A stretch of 64,000 nucleotides of DNA, taken from Bacteroidales bacterium (GTDB taxonomy: Bacteria > Bacteroidota > Bacteroidia > Bacteroidales > P3). The translations under genes were made by a program, and so were the position numbers. The stretch is from positions 26,846 through 90,845 of the forward strand of contig JAFROL010000041.1 in NCBI GenBank assembly GCA_017429685.1. The letters run 5' to 3'. A model generated the notes under the pieces. That model worked only from the letters and a program-made list of their open reading frames with translations, searched no databases and was not told where the DNA came from. Position 1 is the stretch's first letter, and each line of letters opens with the position of its first letter. Positions 35,168-44,446 of the stretch are shown here, in pieces.

Positions 35168-36379
35168 ATGGTTATGAAGAGATTGTTTTTTGCAATTTGG
35201 GTTGTTGCTTTATTGTTTACCTCCTGTCGGAAGGAGGCTATGGAACTGGTCGATCCTGACCGCCATTATTGCTACGACTATGTGTCCCAGTTCGAAACAG
35301 TGTGGACGGGTATAGACCAGGGCTATTTGTTTTGGGAGCGCGACACCGTCGATTGGGATGCCGTCTACGAGCGTATGCTGCCGGTTTTTCAGGGTTTCGA
35401 TGCCCGCGGTTCGGCCACCGATGCCGAGCTGACCGAAGCCTATCAGTCGATGGTGCGTGGATTGTTGGATCATCATATGTATGTGCAAATCAAGAACCTT
35501 AAGACTGGTCACGCCATATATGCCGACCCGGCGTGGGATGAAGTGCCTTACCGCGACTACTACCACTATACGCCTTTCGACCAGCAGGTTGCCCTGCTAA
35601 GCTCGATGGAAGGTGTCAGCAATTACAAAGAGGGAGGCAGTGCTTTCCCTTGCTATTTCGCGCTTTTCCCAGGCAACAACGGCAAGAAGATAGCCTATCT
35701 GCGATTCCGTTCATTCAATGTTAGTTCTATGGTCAATTATCTTTCGGCCGATGATTTGGCTCCGTTGCGTTCATTCTATGGCAGCGGCATCGTTGACGGC
35801 GTCACCAACGGATGGGCGGGCAGCGACAACGTTGAGGCTGTCATCATCGATGTGCGCGGAAACGGTGGTGGCCAGCTTACCGACCTCAAGCCTGTCGTTG
35901 CCAGCCTTTCGCACGCAGATATCGACTTGGGCTATTCGCGCACCAAAGAGGGGTTGGGCCGACTGGACTATAGCGCCTGGACGCCCTTCCGCATCGAACG
36001 GCCGGACAATTACCTGCGTTGGGACCGCAAGGTTGTCGTCCTTACCGATGTCAATTCAGTCAGTTGTTCAGAAATCACGGCCTTGATGGTTCAGTCGATG
36101 TCCAACGGAACGGTCATCGGCGAACGTACCTATGGCGCCACCTGTCCGCTTATCAGTGGCGGCCACGATATGCTCTACAGCGGAGTCTTCGGCGACTATG
36201 ACCGCTATGGCTACTATGTGTATACCAGCAACTTCGATGTTGTCGACAAAGAATATAAGTCGCTCGAAGGAATAGGTGTTACGCCCGATATCGAGTGCCT
36301 GCTCGATTTCAATGCGCTTCAGAACGGTCACGACAACCAGCTGGAGCGAGCCCTCGAATTCGTCAGAACGGGGAAGTGA
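35168..36379 (+). CDS. S41 family peptidase-like lipoprotein
   Basis: 403 residues with a lipobox (VVALLFTSCRK). The C-terminal half is an S41 (C-terminal-processing/tail-specific protease) catalytic domain: AVIIDVRGNGGGQL, then VVLTDVNSVSCSEITALMV with the likely nucleophile Ser near 298, then NGTVIGERTYGAT. No PDZ domain is obvious; the N-terminal 130 residues form a helical region before it. Such lipoproteins are common in Bacteroidota, and their substrates are mostly unknown. It is 14 bp after the barrel gene, so the pair may act together at the outer membrane. Confidence 0.8.
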   Translation: MVMKRLFFAIWVVALLFTSCRKEAMELVDPDRHYCYDYVSQFETVWTGIDQGYLFWERDTVDWDAVYERMLPVFQGFDARGSATDAELTEAYQSMVRGLLDHHMYVQIKNLKTGHAIYADPAWDEVPYRDYYHYTPFDQQVALLSSMEGVSNYKEGGSAFPCYFALFPGNNGKKIAYLRFRSFNVSSMVNYLSADDLAPLRSFYGSGIVDGVTNGWAGSDNVEAVIIDVRGNGGGQLTDLKPVVASLSHADIDLGYSRTKEGLGRLDYSAWTPFRIERPDNYLRWDRKVVVLTDVNSVSCSEITALMVQSMSNGTVIGERTYGATCPLISGGHDMLYSGVFGDYDRYGYYVYTSNFDVVDKEYKSLEGIGVTPDIECLLDFNALQNGHDNQLERALEFVRTGK

Positions 36380-36538
36380 AATATTATTCTTCTTCTGATT
36401 CTATTTGAATTATAGGCTGTTATACATTTGTTTGGCTGCTGTTTAACCATTGGTGGTGAAATTTTTTTTAATTTTGTTGTAAAAAAGCGGGACAAATTGA
36501 TACGTATAGGGTGTAGTTGAATTTGAAAATAAGTTTAT

Positions 36539-39500
36539 ATGAAAAAAGTTTTTTCTTTATTGTTTTTGTCTGCAGGGCTTTTCTCTGCTGTTAATGCCCA
36601 AAACTGTATTGTCTCGCTGCCTTACGATGTCTATACAACAGCGACGAATGTCGACAGCTGTTGGACATTGTACAATGCTACGGTTAACAATTATTGTGTG
36701 CAGTCGTCCAACGACAGCGTGAAAAGTTATGCTGTGTTGCCTTTGTTCGATGCGCCGTTGTCGTCGATACATATACAATTCAGGTATTCTGTTCCTGACA
36801 GCATTCCTGTAGAGATAGGGGTGATGACGGATGCTGCCGACACGAACACATTCGAGCCATACGACACGGTATATGGCGGTGAGTCCAATATCATTGAAAA
36901 TTTGGATTTCGGTCGCTGGACGGGAACCGACGGTCATATTGCTATCCGCTGGCGCCAGGGTTATCTGCGCCGCGTGACTCTCGACACGGTCTATGGTTGC
37001 TACACACCCTACGATGTGACGCTCACGAACATTACCGCCACCTCGGTAACGGTCGGCTGGCGCAACCGCACATTGGGAGCTGCGGGCTATGAGGTGGGTG
37101 TGTCGCGGTATAGAGAGTATAACTATACAACCCATTATACAACAGAAAACACTTTGGTTATCGACAGCCTACGGCCAGGTACTTATTATCAGGTGAATGT
37201 ACGTACGGTTTGCGATAGTGGTAACAGATATTCGCAAAACAGCAATGTGGTCTTTTGCACCGATTGCCAACCGGTTTCAGCATTGCCCTATCGCCTGTTG
37301 GCCAACGACCTTGGCCCTGCGGTTAACGCAGTTCCCTATATGAATGTTCCCTGCTGGACCTACATCGAGCAACCTGAAAGCGGCTACTGCTATTGGGTGT
37401 CGCCCGAATTCGACACGACAGAGATCCGTATGGACCAGATGAAGATGACTGCAGCTCTGCGATATACCAACGATATGGGCGCCACACTTGAGTTCGGGAC
37501 AATGAACAACGATATGCAGATTGGCAGTTTCAGGCAGGTTGACGGCATCGGCCTGCAGAACAATGTGACAAATGCCAGCACGGGTGCGCTGACTTTCTAC
37601 TGCAACGACCGCTCGGCGGGACGTCTGGCCTTCCGTGCACTGGTTGGGAAAATAAGAAACCTCGACTCGATCGTCATAGAACAGGAGGTTTGCCATCCGG
37701 TGAAGAACATCGTGGTCGCAAACCGCACGGACCGTTCGTTGACCATCGACTGGACAGAACAGGGCACCGCGACCCGCTGGATTGTGGATTGTGCAGCGCG
37801 AGACGACTCTTACGGCCAGTCGCTTGTTGCAACAGCAAAACCGTTCGCCATCAATGGACTTGCCAGTCATACGATATACAATGTCACTGTCCGCGCCATC
37901 GACGAAGGCGACACGAGCCTGCCTTGTTCGAAACAGATAACCACCGCTGTCGACGCAGGGCACGCACTTGTCACGGTCCAGATAGGCAACCCAGGCGGTT
38001 CCTATTCCGCCCACTATCCTATAGAAAGATCCTTTAAACACTCTCTGACCCAGACAATCTACCCGCTGACGCAATATTCGGCCGCTGGTTGGATAGACAC
38101 CGTTTGGTTCTATTGCAATACATCTTTCAACGGAACTGGACGGCTTGACACCTCGTTGACGCTCTATCTGGCCCATTTCGACACCACTGTGGCCCGCAGC
38201 AACAGGGATTGGGTGGAATTGGACTCACTTGTAGAGGTCTTCCACGCCAATACCTGGCTTGCGCCAGGCGGCAACCGCTGGGTGCCAATACCTCTCGAAA
38301 CGCCGTTCTTTTACAATGGCGTAGACGAGTTGGCTGTGGTATTTCTTCACAGCAACAGTACTTCAAGGTACAGTGGCGACTATTTCTCTTATACTTCTGC
38401 CGGTAATGGGAGCCTTATGTATAAAGGTGACGCTACTCCCTTCGCGCTGCAGCAGATTGCGTCCGACGATTTCCTTGGATCAAGAGTCACAAACAGGCCG
38501 GTAGTGCGCTTTTCGATGGTCACAAGCAGTTGTCTGAATGTCAGCAATGTCCATATTGCGAGTGCGGACGGCAACGGGGTCCGTTTGCAATGGAACGAAA
38601 CGGGCAGCGCCTCTCAATGGCAGGTGTCGTACACCGCCAACGACGGCAGTCACAGCGGCACCCTCTTCGCAAACGACTCGACGGTATGCACTATCGGTGG
38701 CTTGCGCGGCAACCGCACCTATAGTTTCTCTGTCCGCCCCATTTGCGGCGAAGGTGACACTGGCTACTATTTTGGCAACGTGAGTGCCTACATCGAAACC
38801 TGTCCCGTCCCCGACAGTGTCACTGTCAGCCTTTTTGACGATCCAATGCTGTCCGACCAGGCAGTTGTCGGTTGGCGCGAGAATGGCAGTGGGATGCATT
38901 GGGAGGTTGCCTTTACGGAAGTGACGGGTTCGGATTCAGCAGTCGAACATTCCGGTGTGGTCAGCACAACGACCAACCCTGTAACACTTACAGGCCTCAG
39001 CACCAACACCCGCTACAATATTAAAGTACGTGCAGTGTGCGGCGACGATGACAGCAGCCTGTGGTCGCAGCCCGTGCAGATTATCACCAACCGAGGCACT
39101 TTCTCGCACGACATCGTGCAATTCGGAGAAGTGGGCTCTGAATACGGATATAATACTCCTATCAATGGGTATTTCAGACACACTTGGACTCAGATGATTT
39201 ATCCTGCCGACTCGTTGAGAGCGCCCTGTTATATTGATACCATTTGGTTCAGTGCCGCAGCGGTGGGCAACACACAGCCGCAAGATACAAGTGTCACAGT
39301 CTATATGGGCCACACCCCGTGGAGAGTCCATCCCGCCAATACCAGCTGGTTCGCTGCCGATTCGCTTATGGCTGTTGCTCACTCAACCGTTATGCAGCCC
39401 CAAAGTGCAGGCTGGTTTGCCATACCGCTCACGATACCTTTTTACTACAACGGTGTGGACAACCTTGCCATTGCGGTGTCGTATCACGGCGCACAATACT

Positions 39501-42178
39501 CGACACTATGGAATTATCATTACAACCCTGTCGACAGTGCTGTACTGCTTCGCTTTGACGATAACGACGTAAGCTACGGAAATCATCCCGGCATCACCAC
39601 TTCAGGCAACCACGCCTCGTTGTCGGCAAAATTGCCTGTGATGCGTATGTCTATCTCTAACAATGCCACCCACTGCATCTTGCCTGCCTCTTTCAGAGCC
39701 GACGAAGTCCATTCCGACAGCGTCGCTTTGCATTGGAGCCGCCGCGTCAGTGACTCTCTCTATCTTGTCAGCTACAACTCTTTGGACAGTCTTGAGTCGG
39801 GCTCTGTCGTCACCACCGACACTACGATAACCATTACAGGACTTAACCAGTTGACATCCTATCTGTTCAAGCTGCGCACAATTTGCACCAATGGCGACAC
39901 ATCTTTGGCAAGTATCTTTAATGTCAACACTCCTGAACGGTGTCTCTCGCCATCCGATATGCATATAGTCAATCCTAACTCTGCCGATGCCGCAACGGTT
40001 TGCTGGCGTGCAGCCGTGGGCACTTCGCAGTGGCAGGTCTCCTACGGCGCAGGCCTGACCAATCCCGATGCCGGTGCGCATGCCATAACCAACGACACGG
40101 CTTATATGCTGCCATCTCTCGTCGCAGGGCAGAACTACAGCGTCTTTGTCCGCACCGTCTGCGGCGTTGACGACACAGGCTTCTGGAGCGGCCCTGTATC
40201 GTTCAAGGCAGGAGTGTGGACGATGCTTCCGGGCCGCACCGATACTATCGTCACTTGCAACACTATGATTAAGGACTCCAACTTCTTCGCCGACGATACC
40301 TTGGTAATATTCCCGTCAACGCCCAACTCGTTGGCAGCCGTTCAGGGCACCGTGAGCTTGCAACCCTACAACAACTGGGTGCTGGAGGTCAACGTGTACG
40401 ACGGCGTCGGTACCGACGGCACTCTCCTGGGAACGTATACGGGTGATACGGTTATGCCTACCCACATCTCTACCCAGGGTCCTCTGACTCTTGTCTTCAA
40501 TTGCCACGACTTCTACGACGGCGGGTTCCTGCTCTATGCCTCGTGCCTGCCCGACAACGGCTGCCACGCTTCGCCGCGGGTAGTGGCTCACCATCCGCTC
40601 GACACGTCGGTGTCGCTCAATTGGCTCTACCTCGACGAGATGCCTGCCAGCTTCACCGTCGCCTATGCTCCTGTTGATCTCTTCGACACAAGCGACGCCT
40701 CTACCTATCAGGTTGTCAGTGGCATAACCGACACGGCTTTCGTTCTTGGCGGTCTGCTCGCCGGAACACACTATAAGGTGGCTGTACGTGCCGAATGTGG
40801 CAATGGCGTGCATAGCCGTTGGACGCTTTCCAACGACTTCTACACATCGTGTATGGCCATCACTCGCGACAATCTGCCTTTCAGCGAAGATTTCTCGTCG
40901 TGGGGAACAACGGTGATTGGAAATCTGACAAGTGTCATCGATCCTTGCTGGTACTTCAACAGCACAGGTTCTATCACGGCCCGCGTCTATCATAACAGCC
41001 CTAACAACACGGATCTGAACCATTACGTCAATATGAGCCACTACGGTAACAGCTATTCGGCCTTGGTGCTGTCCCTCTTTGCCGACAGCATTGCCGACCT
41101 TACCGTCACGTATGCAGCCCAGAACGACTACACGGGCGTTTATGACCAGTATGTGGAGGTTGTAGAAATCGGAGTGCTTGACGACCCGCGCGACTTCAGC
41201 ACCTATACCGCTGTTTCGCGCGACTCGCTGGTTGGCGGATCCGTCCAGCATTTCACCAAACGTCTTGACAGCTATACCGGCAGCGGACGCTACATCGCAA
41301 TTGTGGCTCCGCTGATGTCCGACTATCACAGCGGTTACGGCCTTAATGTGGCACAGATTCAGGTAACTATGGATCTGCCTTGTATGCCTCCGCTGAATAT
41401 CAATGTTGACTCTGTCTCGCAGTGTGAAGCGACGCTTGCCATCGTCGACACCACACAGCCCGACAACCGCACCATTGTCTATGGCACTTCGCCGTCGTTC
41501 TCACAATCCGACAGCACCTTCACGTCCGACCTCAATCCTGTGACCATCAGCGGCCTGCGGTCGGGTAAGAGGTATTATGTCTGGGTACGCAACAATATCA
41601 CAATCGATCGCAACAATTACAGCAGCCCTTGGACAGGCCCTGTCTCGTTCGAAACCCTCTCTGAACCGCAGCCAGTCTATTACCAAGCTACAGCCTTCTC
41701 AAACGATTCTTCCATAGGCAGTGTCGGTATCGCTGTCGAGAGCGGAACGCAGAACGTCTCAAGCTCTAATATGTACTCTGAAGGCTCGAGACTCGTCTTC
41801 ACTGCTACGCCTATAGGCTCCGCTTCGCGTTTCCTCTATTGGACCGACGGTGACACAACCAATCCCCGCATCCTGACGCTGACTCAGGACACATCGTTGA
41901 CTGCCTTCTTCGCGACAGACACCGCGACAGAGGGCATCTATGCACCGCACTTCACGTTCACAATGGCACCCAACCCAGCCAGAACCGAGGTGAAACTGAC
42001 GGCTACGCAAAACATTCTCAATGTGGATTGCTACGATCTTCAGGGACGCTGCGTTGCAAGCCTCAAGCCTTCGTCACCGCAATGCACTCTCAATGTCACC
42101 GACTGGCCGCGCGGCATCTATATGGTCAATGTTCGCAGTGGCAACGCAGTTGCCGTAAGGAAATTGATAGTGAAATAG
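36539..42178 (+). CDS. giant multi-FN3 cell-surface protein with type IX sorting domain
   Basis: 1879 residues, secreted. The signal peptide is MKKVFSLLFLSAGLFSAVNA. About eight fibronectin type III-like units are marked by pairs such as VTVGWRN...YYQVNVRTVC, VRLQWNE...FSVRPIC and VALHWSR...FKLRTIC. Two related modules of about 150 residues start near residues 477 and 857; both contain W-D-T-(I/V)-W-F and FFYNGVD/FYYNGVD. Near residue 1720 is an InlB B-repeat-like stretch (SRLVFTATPIG, FLYWTDGDT). The last 75 residues are a type IX CTD (MAPNPARTEVKLTA, CYDLQGR, GIYMVNV, VRKLIVK). It probably works as an adhesin or carbohydrate-binding surface protein; no enzyme domain is seen. Confidence 0.85.
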   Translation: MKKVFSLLFLSAGLFSAVNAQNCIVSLPYDVYTTATNVDSCWTLYNATVNNYCVQSSNDSVKSYAVLPLFDAPLSSIHIQFRYSVPDSIPVEIGVMTDAADTNTFEPYDTVYGGESNIIENLDFGRWTGTDGHIAIRWRQGYLRRVTLDTVYGCYTPYDVTLTNITATSVTVGWRNRTLGAAGYEVGVSRYREYNYTTHYTTENTLVIDSLRPGTYYQVNVRTVCDSGNRYSQNSNVVFCTDCQPVSALPYRLLANDLGPAVNAVPYMNVPCWTYIEQPESGYCYWVSPEFDTTEIRMDQMKMTAALRYTNDMGATLEFGTMNNDMQIGSFRQVDGIGLQNNVTNASTGALTFYCNDRSAGRLAFRALVGKIRNLDSIVIEQEVCHPVKNIVVANRTDRSLTIDWTEQGTATRWIVDCAARDDSYGQSLVATAKPFAINGLASHTIYNVTVRAIDEGDTSLPCSKQITTAVDAGHALVTVQIGNPGGSYSAHYPIERSFKHSLTQTIYPLTQYSAAGWIDTVWFYCNTSFNGTGRLDTSLTLYLAHFDTTVARSNRDWVELDSLVEVFHANTWLAPGGNRWVPIPLETPFFYNGVDELAVVFLHSNSTSRYSGDYFSYTSAGNGSLMYKGDATPFALQQIASDDFLGSRVTNRPVVRFSMVTSSCLNVSNVHIASADGNGVRLQWNETGSASQWQVSYTANDGSHSGTLFANDSTVCTIGGLRGNRTYSFSVRPICGEGDTGYYFGNVSAYIETCPVPDSVTVSLFDDPMLSDQAVVGWRENGSGMHWEVAFTEVTGSDSAVEHSGVVSTTTNPVTLTGLSTNTRYNIKVRAVCGDDDSSLWSQPVQIITNRGTFSHDIVQFGEVGSEYGYNTPINGYFRHTWTQMIYPADSLRAPCYIDTIWFSAAAVGNTQPQDTSVTVYMGHTPWRVHPANTSWFAADSLMAVAHSTVMQPQSAGWFAIPLTIPFYYNGVDNLAIAVSYHGAQYSTLWNYHYNPVDSAVLLRFDDNDVSYGNHPGITTSGNHASLSAKLPVMRMSISNNATHCILPASFRADEVHSDSVALHWSRRVSDSLYLVSYNSLDSLESGSVVTTDTTITITGLNQLTSYLFKLRTICTNGDTSLASIFNVNTPERCLSPSDMHIVNPNSADAATVCWRAAVGTSQWQVSYGAGLTNPDAGAHAITNDTAYMLPSLVAGQNYSVFVRTVCGVDDTGFWSGPVSFKAGVWTMLPGRTDTIVTCNTMIKDSNFFADDTLVIFPSTPNSLAAVQGTVSLQPYNNWVLEVNVYDGVGTDGTLLGTYTGDTVMPTHISTQGPLTLVFNCHDFYDGGFLLYASCLPDNGCHASPRVVAHHPLDTSVSLNWLYLDEMPASFTVAYAPVDLFDTSDASTYQVVSGITDTAFVLGGLLAGTHYKVAVRAECGNGVHSRWTLSNDFYTSCMAITRDNLPFSEDFSSWGTTVIGNLTSVIDPCWYFNSTGSITARVYHNSPNNTDLNHYVNMSHYGNSYSALVLSLFADSIADLTVTYAAQNDYTGVYDQYVEVVEIGVLDDPRDFSTYTAVSRDSLVGGSVQHFTKRLDSYTGSGRYIAIVAPLMSDYHSGYGLNVAQIQVTMDLPCMPPLNINVDSVSQCEATLAIVDTTQPDNRTIVYGTSPSFSQSDSTFTSDLNPVTISGLRSGKRYYVWVRNNITIDRNNYSSPWTGPVSFETLSEPQPVYYQATAFSNDSSIGSVGIAVESGTQNVSSSNMYSEGSRLVFTATPIGSASRFLYWTDGDTTNPRILTLTQDTSLTAFFATDTATEGIYAPHFTFTMAPNPARTEVKLTATQNILNVDCYDLQGRCVASLKPSSPQCTLNVTDWPRGIYMVNVRSGNAVAVRKLIVK

Positions 42179-42190
42179 GGTAGGGAAGGG

Positions 42191-43084
42191 CTACTTCGTA
42201 GCAAAACGGTCTTTCAGACGCTTTATCACCTCGATATTGCGAGGCACCTGCAGGTCGAGGATGCCGTCCTCGAGCGAGATCAGATTTCCATTTTTTACTG
42301 CGCTTAGATTGCTGTAAGGTGCTGTCTGGCAGAAGCGTGCACTGTCTTCGCGACGTATCAGGACAAAGTCGGGGTCGGTGTTCATCAGTGCTTCGACGCT
42401 GAATGTCCATCCTTCGCTGTCGGCGGCGATGTTGCGACCTCCGGCCATTTGGATTATTTCGTTGATGAAGGTATTGCCGCCGGCGGTGAAGTTGCCGCCG
42501 CTGCCGAAGCCCACCACGTAATAGCACGAAGGCCTGTCGATGTCGGCATTAATACCAACGGGTTGTGCATCTGCCAGTTGTATTACCAGTTCCTTGTTCA
42601 GGCTGTCGGCCTGCGACCTGTATCCCGTGAGGTGTCCAATCTTGCTAATATTCTCGAAAAGGCCGGCAAACTTCTGTTTCTCGATGACGCACACCAGCGG
42701 TACGCCCATCTTGTTGAACTGTTCGACAACCTTTTGCGGCACCATCGAGCCGCTGATAATCAGGTCGGGCTGGCACGACAGCACCTTCTCGATGTTCAGG
42801 TTGCTGATGCCGCCGATGTTCTCTATTGCCGCTGCTTCGGGCGGATAGGCGCAGAATTCGGTGCGACCCACCAACAGGCTGTCGGCACCGATGGCAAACA
42901 TAATCTCCGTCACCGCAGGCGACAGGCTCACGATGCGCCCGGGATGCGCCGGTACCATAACCTTGGTGCCGTAGTCGTCAGTATATTCGTATGTTTGGCT
43001 TTTGTCAGCAGTTGTGGTGTGGTGGCAGGATGCTGCAAAGAATCCTACAAAAAACAGTGCAAGAATTAAATATTTTGTTTTCAT
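42191..43084 (-). CDS. BtuF/FhuD-like ABC substrate-binding lipoprotein
   Basis: Periplasm-facing binding protein for a cobalamin, siderophore or haem-type ABC importer. The signal is FFVGFFAASC (lipobox). The two-lobed fold shows VPAHPGRIVSLSPAVTEIMF, LLVGRTEFCAYPPEAAAIEN, LSCQPDLIISGSMVP and NTFINEIIQMAGGRNIA. The 297 residues match the family. No permease or ATPase gene is adjacent and no cobalamin riboswitch is visible in the short upstream gap, so the ligand cannot be assigned. It converges on the giant FN3 gene with 12 bp between stops. Confidence 0.85.
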   Translation of the reverse strand: MKTKYLILALFFVGFFAASCHHTTTADKSQTYEYTDDYGTKVMVPAHPGRIVSLSPAVTEIMFAIGADSLLVGRTEFCAYPPEAAAIENIGGISNLNIEKVLSCQPDLIISGSMVPQKVVEQFNKMGVPLVCVIEKQKFAGLFENISKIGHLTGYRSQADSLNKELVIQLADAQPVGINADIDRPSCYYVVGFGSGGNFTAGGNTFINEIIQMAGGRNIAADSEGWTFSVEALMNTDPDFVLIRREDSARFCQTAPYSNLSAVKNGNLISLEDGILDLQVPRNIEVIKRLKDRFATK

Positions 43085-43150
43085 ATCACAGATTAGCGAC
43101 CAGTGATGAGCGACCGGTGATACGAGCGCATTCGTGTCACAGGTCTAATA
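43085..43150. repeat. GTGACC-type dyad element, copy 1
   Basis: Read on the minus strand it contains GACCTGTGACACGAATGCG and CGTATCACCGGTCGCTC, matching the copy at 44359-44430. It sits between the BtuF-like start and the gapA terminator. Confidence 0.75.
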
Positions 43151-43153
43151 AAT

Positions 43154-43193
43154 ACGGTAAATCAAAAGAAGAGGATGCCGTAAGGCATCCTCT
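43154..43193 (-). terminator. gapA terminator
   Basis: AGAGGATGCC (43170-43179) and GGCATCCTCT (43184-43193) form a 10-bp stem with a GTAA/TTAC loop. On the minus strand it is followed by TCTTTTGATTT, a moderate T-tract, 27 bp after the gapA stop. Confidence 0.85.
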
Positions 43194-43219
43194 ATCTGTA
43201 TTGGTTCTGTATGAGTCGA

Positions 43220-44227
43220 TTAGAGAAGTTTGGCCAGCTTGGCGGCGAGGTCGCCGACGCGGGTGCTGTAGCCCTTCTCGTTGTCGTACCAGCTGACGAC
43301 CTTGACGAAGTTGCCGTCCATAACCTGAGTCAGCAGGCTGTCGAAAATCGAGCTGTGGGTGTTGTCGATGATGTCGACGCTGACGATAGGTTCGTCAACA
43401 TACTGCAGGACGCCTTTCATCTTGCCTTCGGCGGCTTCCTTGATGGCGGCGTTGATTTCTTCCTTGGTGACGTTGCGGTTCAGCTCGGCGGTCAGGTCAA
43501 CGACGCTGCCGTCAGGAGTGGGGACGCGCATAGCGAAGCCGTCCAGCTTGCCTTTCAGTTCGGGGATTACCAGACCCACAGCCTTGGCGGCACCCGACGA
43601 AGTGGGGATGATGCTGACGGCGGCAGCACGGGCACGGCGCAGGTCGCTGTGCGGCTGGTCGAGGATCTTCTGGTCGTTGGTGTAGCTGTGGACGGTGTTC
43701 ATCAGACCGCGCTTGATGCCGAATTTGTCGTTCAGCACCTTGGCCACGGGAGCCAGGCAGTTGGTGGTGCAGCTGGCGTTGCTGACGAGCTGCATCTCCT
43801 TGGTCAGAACGTTGTCGTTCACGCCCATAACCACGGTGGCGTCGACGTCGTCGGCCTTGCCTGCGGGAACGGTGAGGATAACCTTCTTGGCACCAGCGTT
43901 GATGTGCTTCATCATCTGCTCGCGTTTCTTGAACAGACCCGTCGATTCGACGACGATGTCAACGCCCAGTTCGCCCCAAGGCAGGTTCTGCGGGTCGCGC
44001 TCGGCATAGATGCGCACCTTCTTGCCGTTGACAACCAGGTATTCGCCTTCGGCGTGAACTTCGCCGTCAAAGTTGTCGTGTACGGAGTCGTATTTGAACA
44101 GGTATGCCAGCGTGTCGGCGCTGGTGAGGTCGTTGATTGCCACGATTTCAAGCTCGGGATGAGCCAGCATAGCGCGGAAGGACATTCTTCCGATTCGGCC
44201 GAAGCCATTGATTGCTACTTTTGCCAT
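43220..44227 (-). CDS. gapA: type I glyceraldehyde-3-phosphate dehydrogenase
   Basis: Glycolytic enzyme: glyceraldehyde-3-phosphate + NAD+ + Pi to 1,3-bisphosphoglycerate. The 335 residues match the family. The NAD-binding start is AINGFGRIGRMSFRAM with VAINDLT, where the Asp after the second strand indicates NAD preference. The catalytic Cys is in SNASCTTNCLAPV, and the DNTHSSIFDS and SWYDNEKGYS regions are typical. It has its own promoter (44281-44311) and terminator and so is a single-gene unit. Confidence 0.97.
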   Translation of the reverse strand: MAKVAINGFGRIGRMSFRAMLAHPELEIVAINDLTSADTLAYLFKYDSVHDNFDGEVHAEGEYLVVNGKKVRIYAERDPQNLPWGELGVDIVVESTGLFKKREQMMKHINAGAKKVILTVPAGKADDVDATVVMGVNDNVLTKEMQLVSNASCTTNCLAPVAKVLNDKFGIKRGLMNTVHSYTNDQKILDQPHSDLRRARAAAVSIIPTSSGAAKAVGLVIPELKGKLDGFAMRVPTPDGSVVDLTAELNRNVTKEEINAAIKEAAEGKMKGVLQYVDEPIVSVDIIDNTHSSIFDSLLTQVMDGNFVKVVSWYDNEKGYSTRVGDLAAKLAKLL

Positions 44228-44280
44228 AATTTATTGTTGTTTAATTGTTTATGATATATTCTTTCGCTAAAATGCGTTTA

Positions 44281-44311
44281 CAAATATACACATTATTTTT
44301 AACCCTGCAAA
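44281..44311 (-). promoter_or_regulatory. Bacteroidota promoter for gapA
   Basis: On the minus strand, TTTG (44311-44308) and TATATTTG (44288-44281) are separated by 19 bp, a full consensus match. It is about 54 bp before the gapA ATG. Confidence 0.85.
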
Positions 44312-44358
44312 ATATTCTTAAAAAAATAAAAAATAAATATATTGTGGATGCGTTATTG

Positions 44359-44446
44359 TGAATAGTGACCTGTGACCTGCGACACGAATGCGTCCGTATC
44401 ACTCGTCACCGGTCACTCGTCACTAATGAATTGACAAATAAACAAA
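44359..44446. repeat. GTGACC-type dyad element, copy 2, with octamer-like tail
   Basis: AATAGTGACCTGTGACCTG (from 44361) and CACTCGTCACCGGTCACTCG (about 44400-44420) form an imperfect dyad. It is followed by CACTAATGAATTGACAAATA, which resembles the octamer arrays and runs directly into the TTG start of xerD. Confidence 0.8.

Noticed and set aside
43085-43219. Cobalamin riboswitch for the BtuF-like gene
   Set aside because: The gap is short, filled by the GTGACC element and the gapA terminator, and shows no B12-box pattern.
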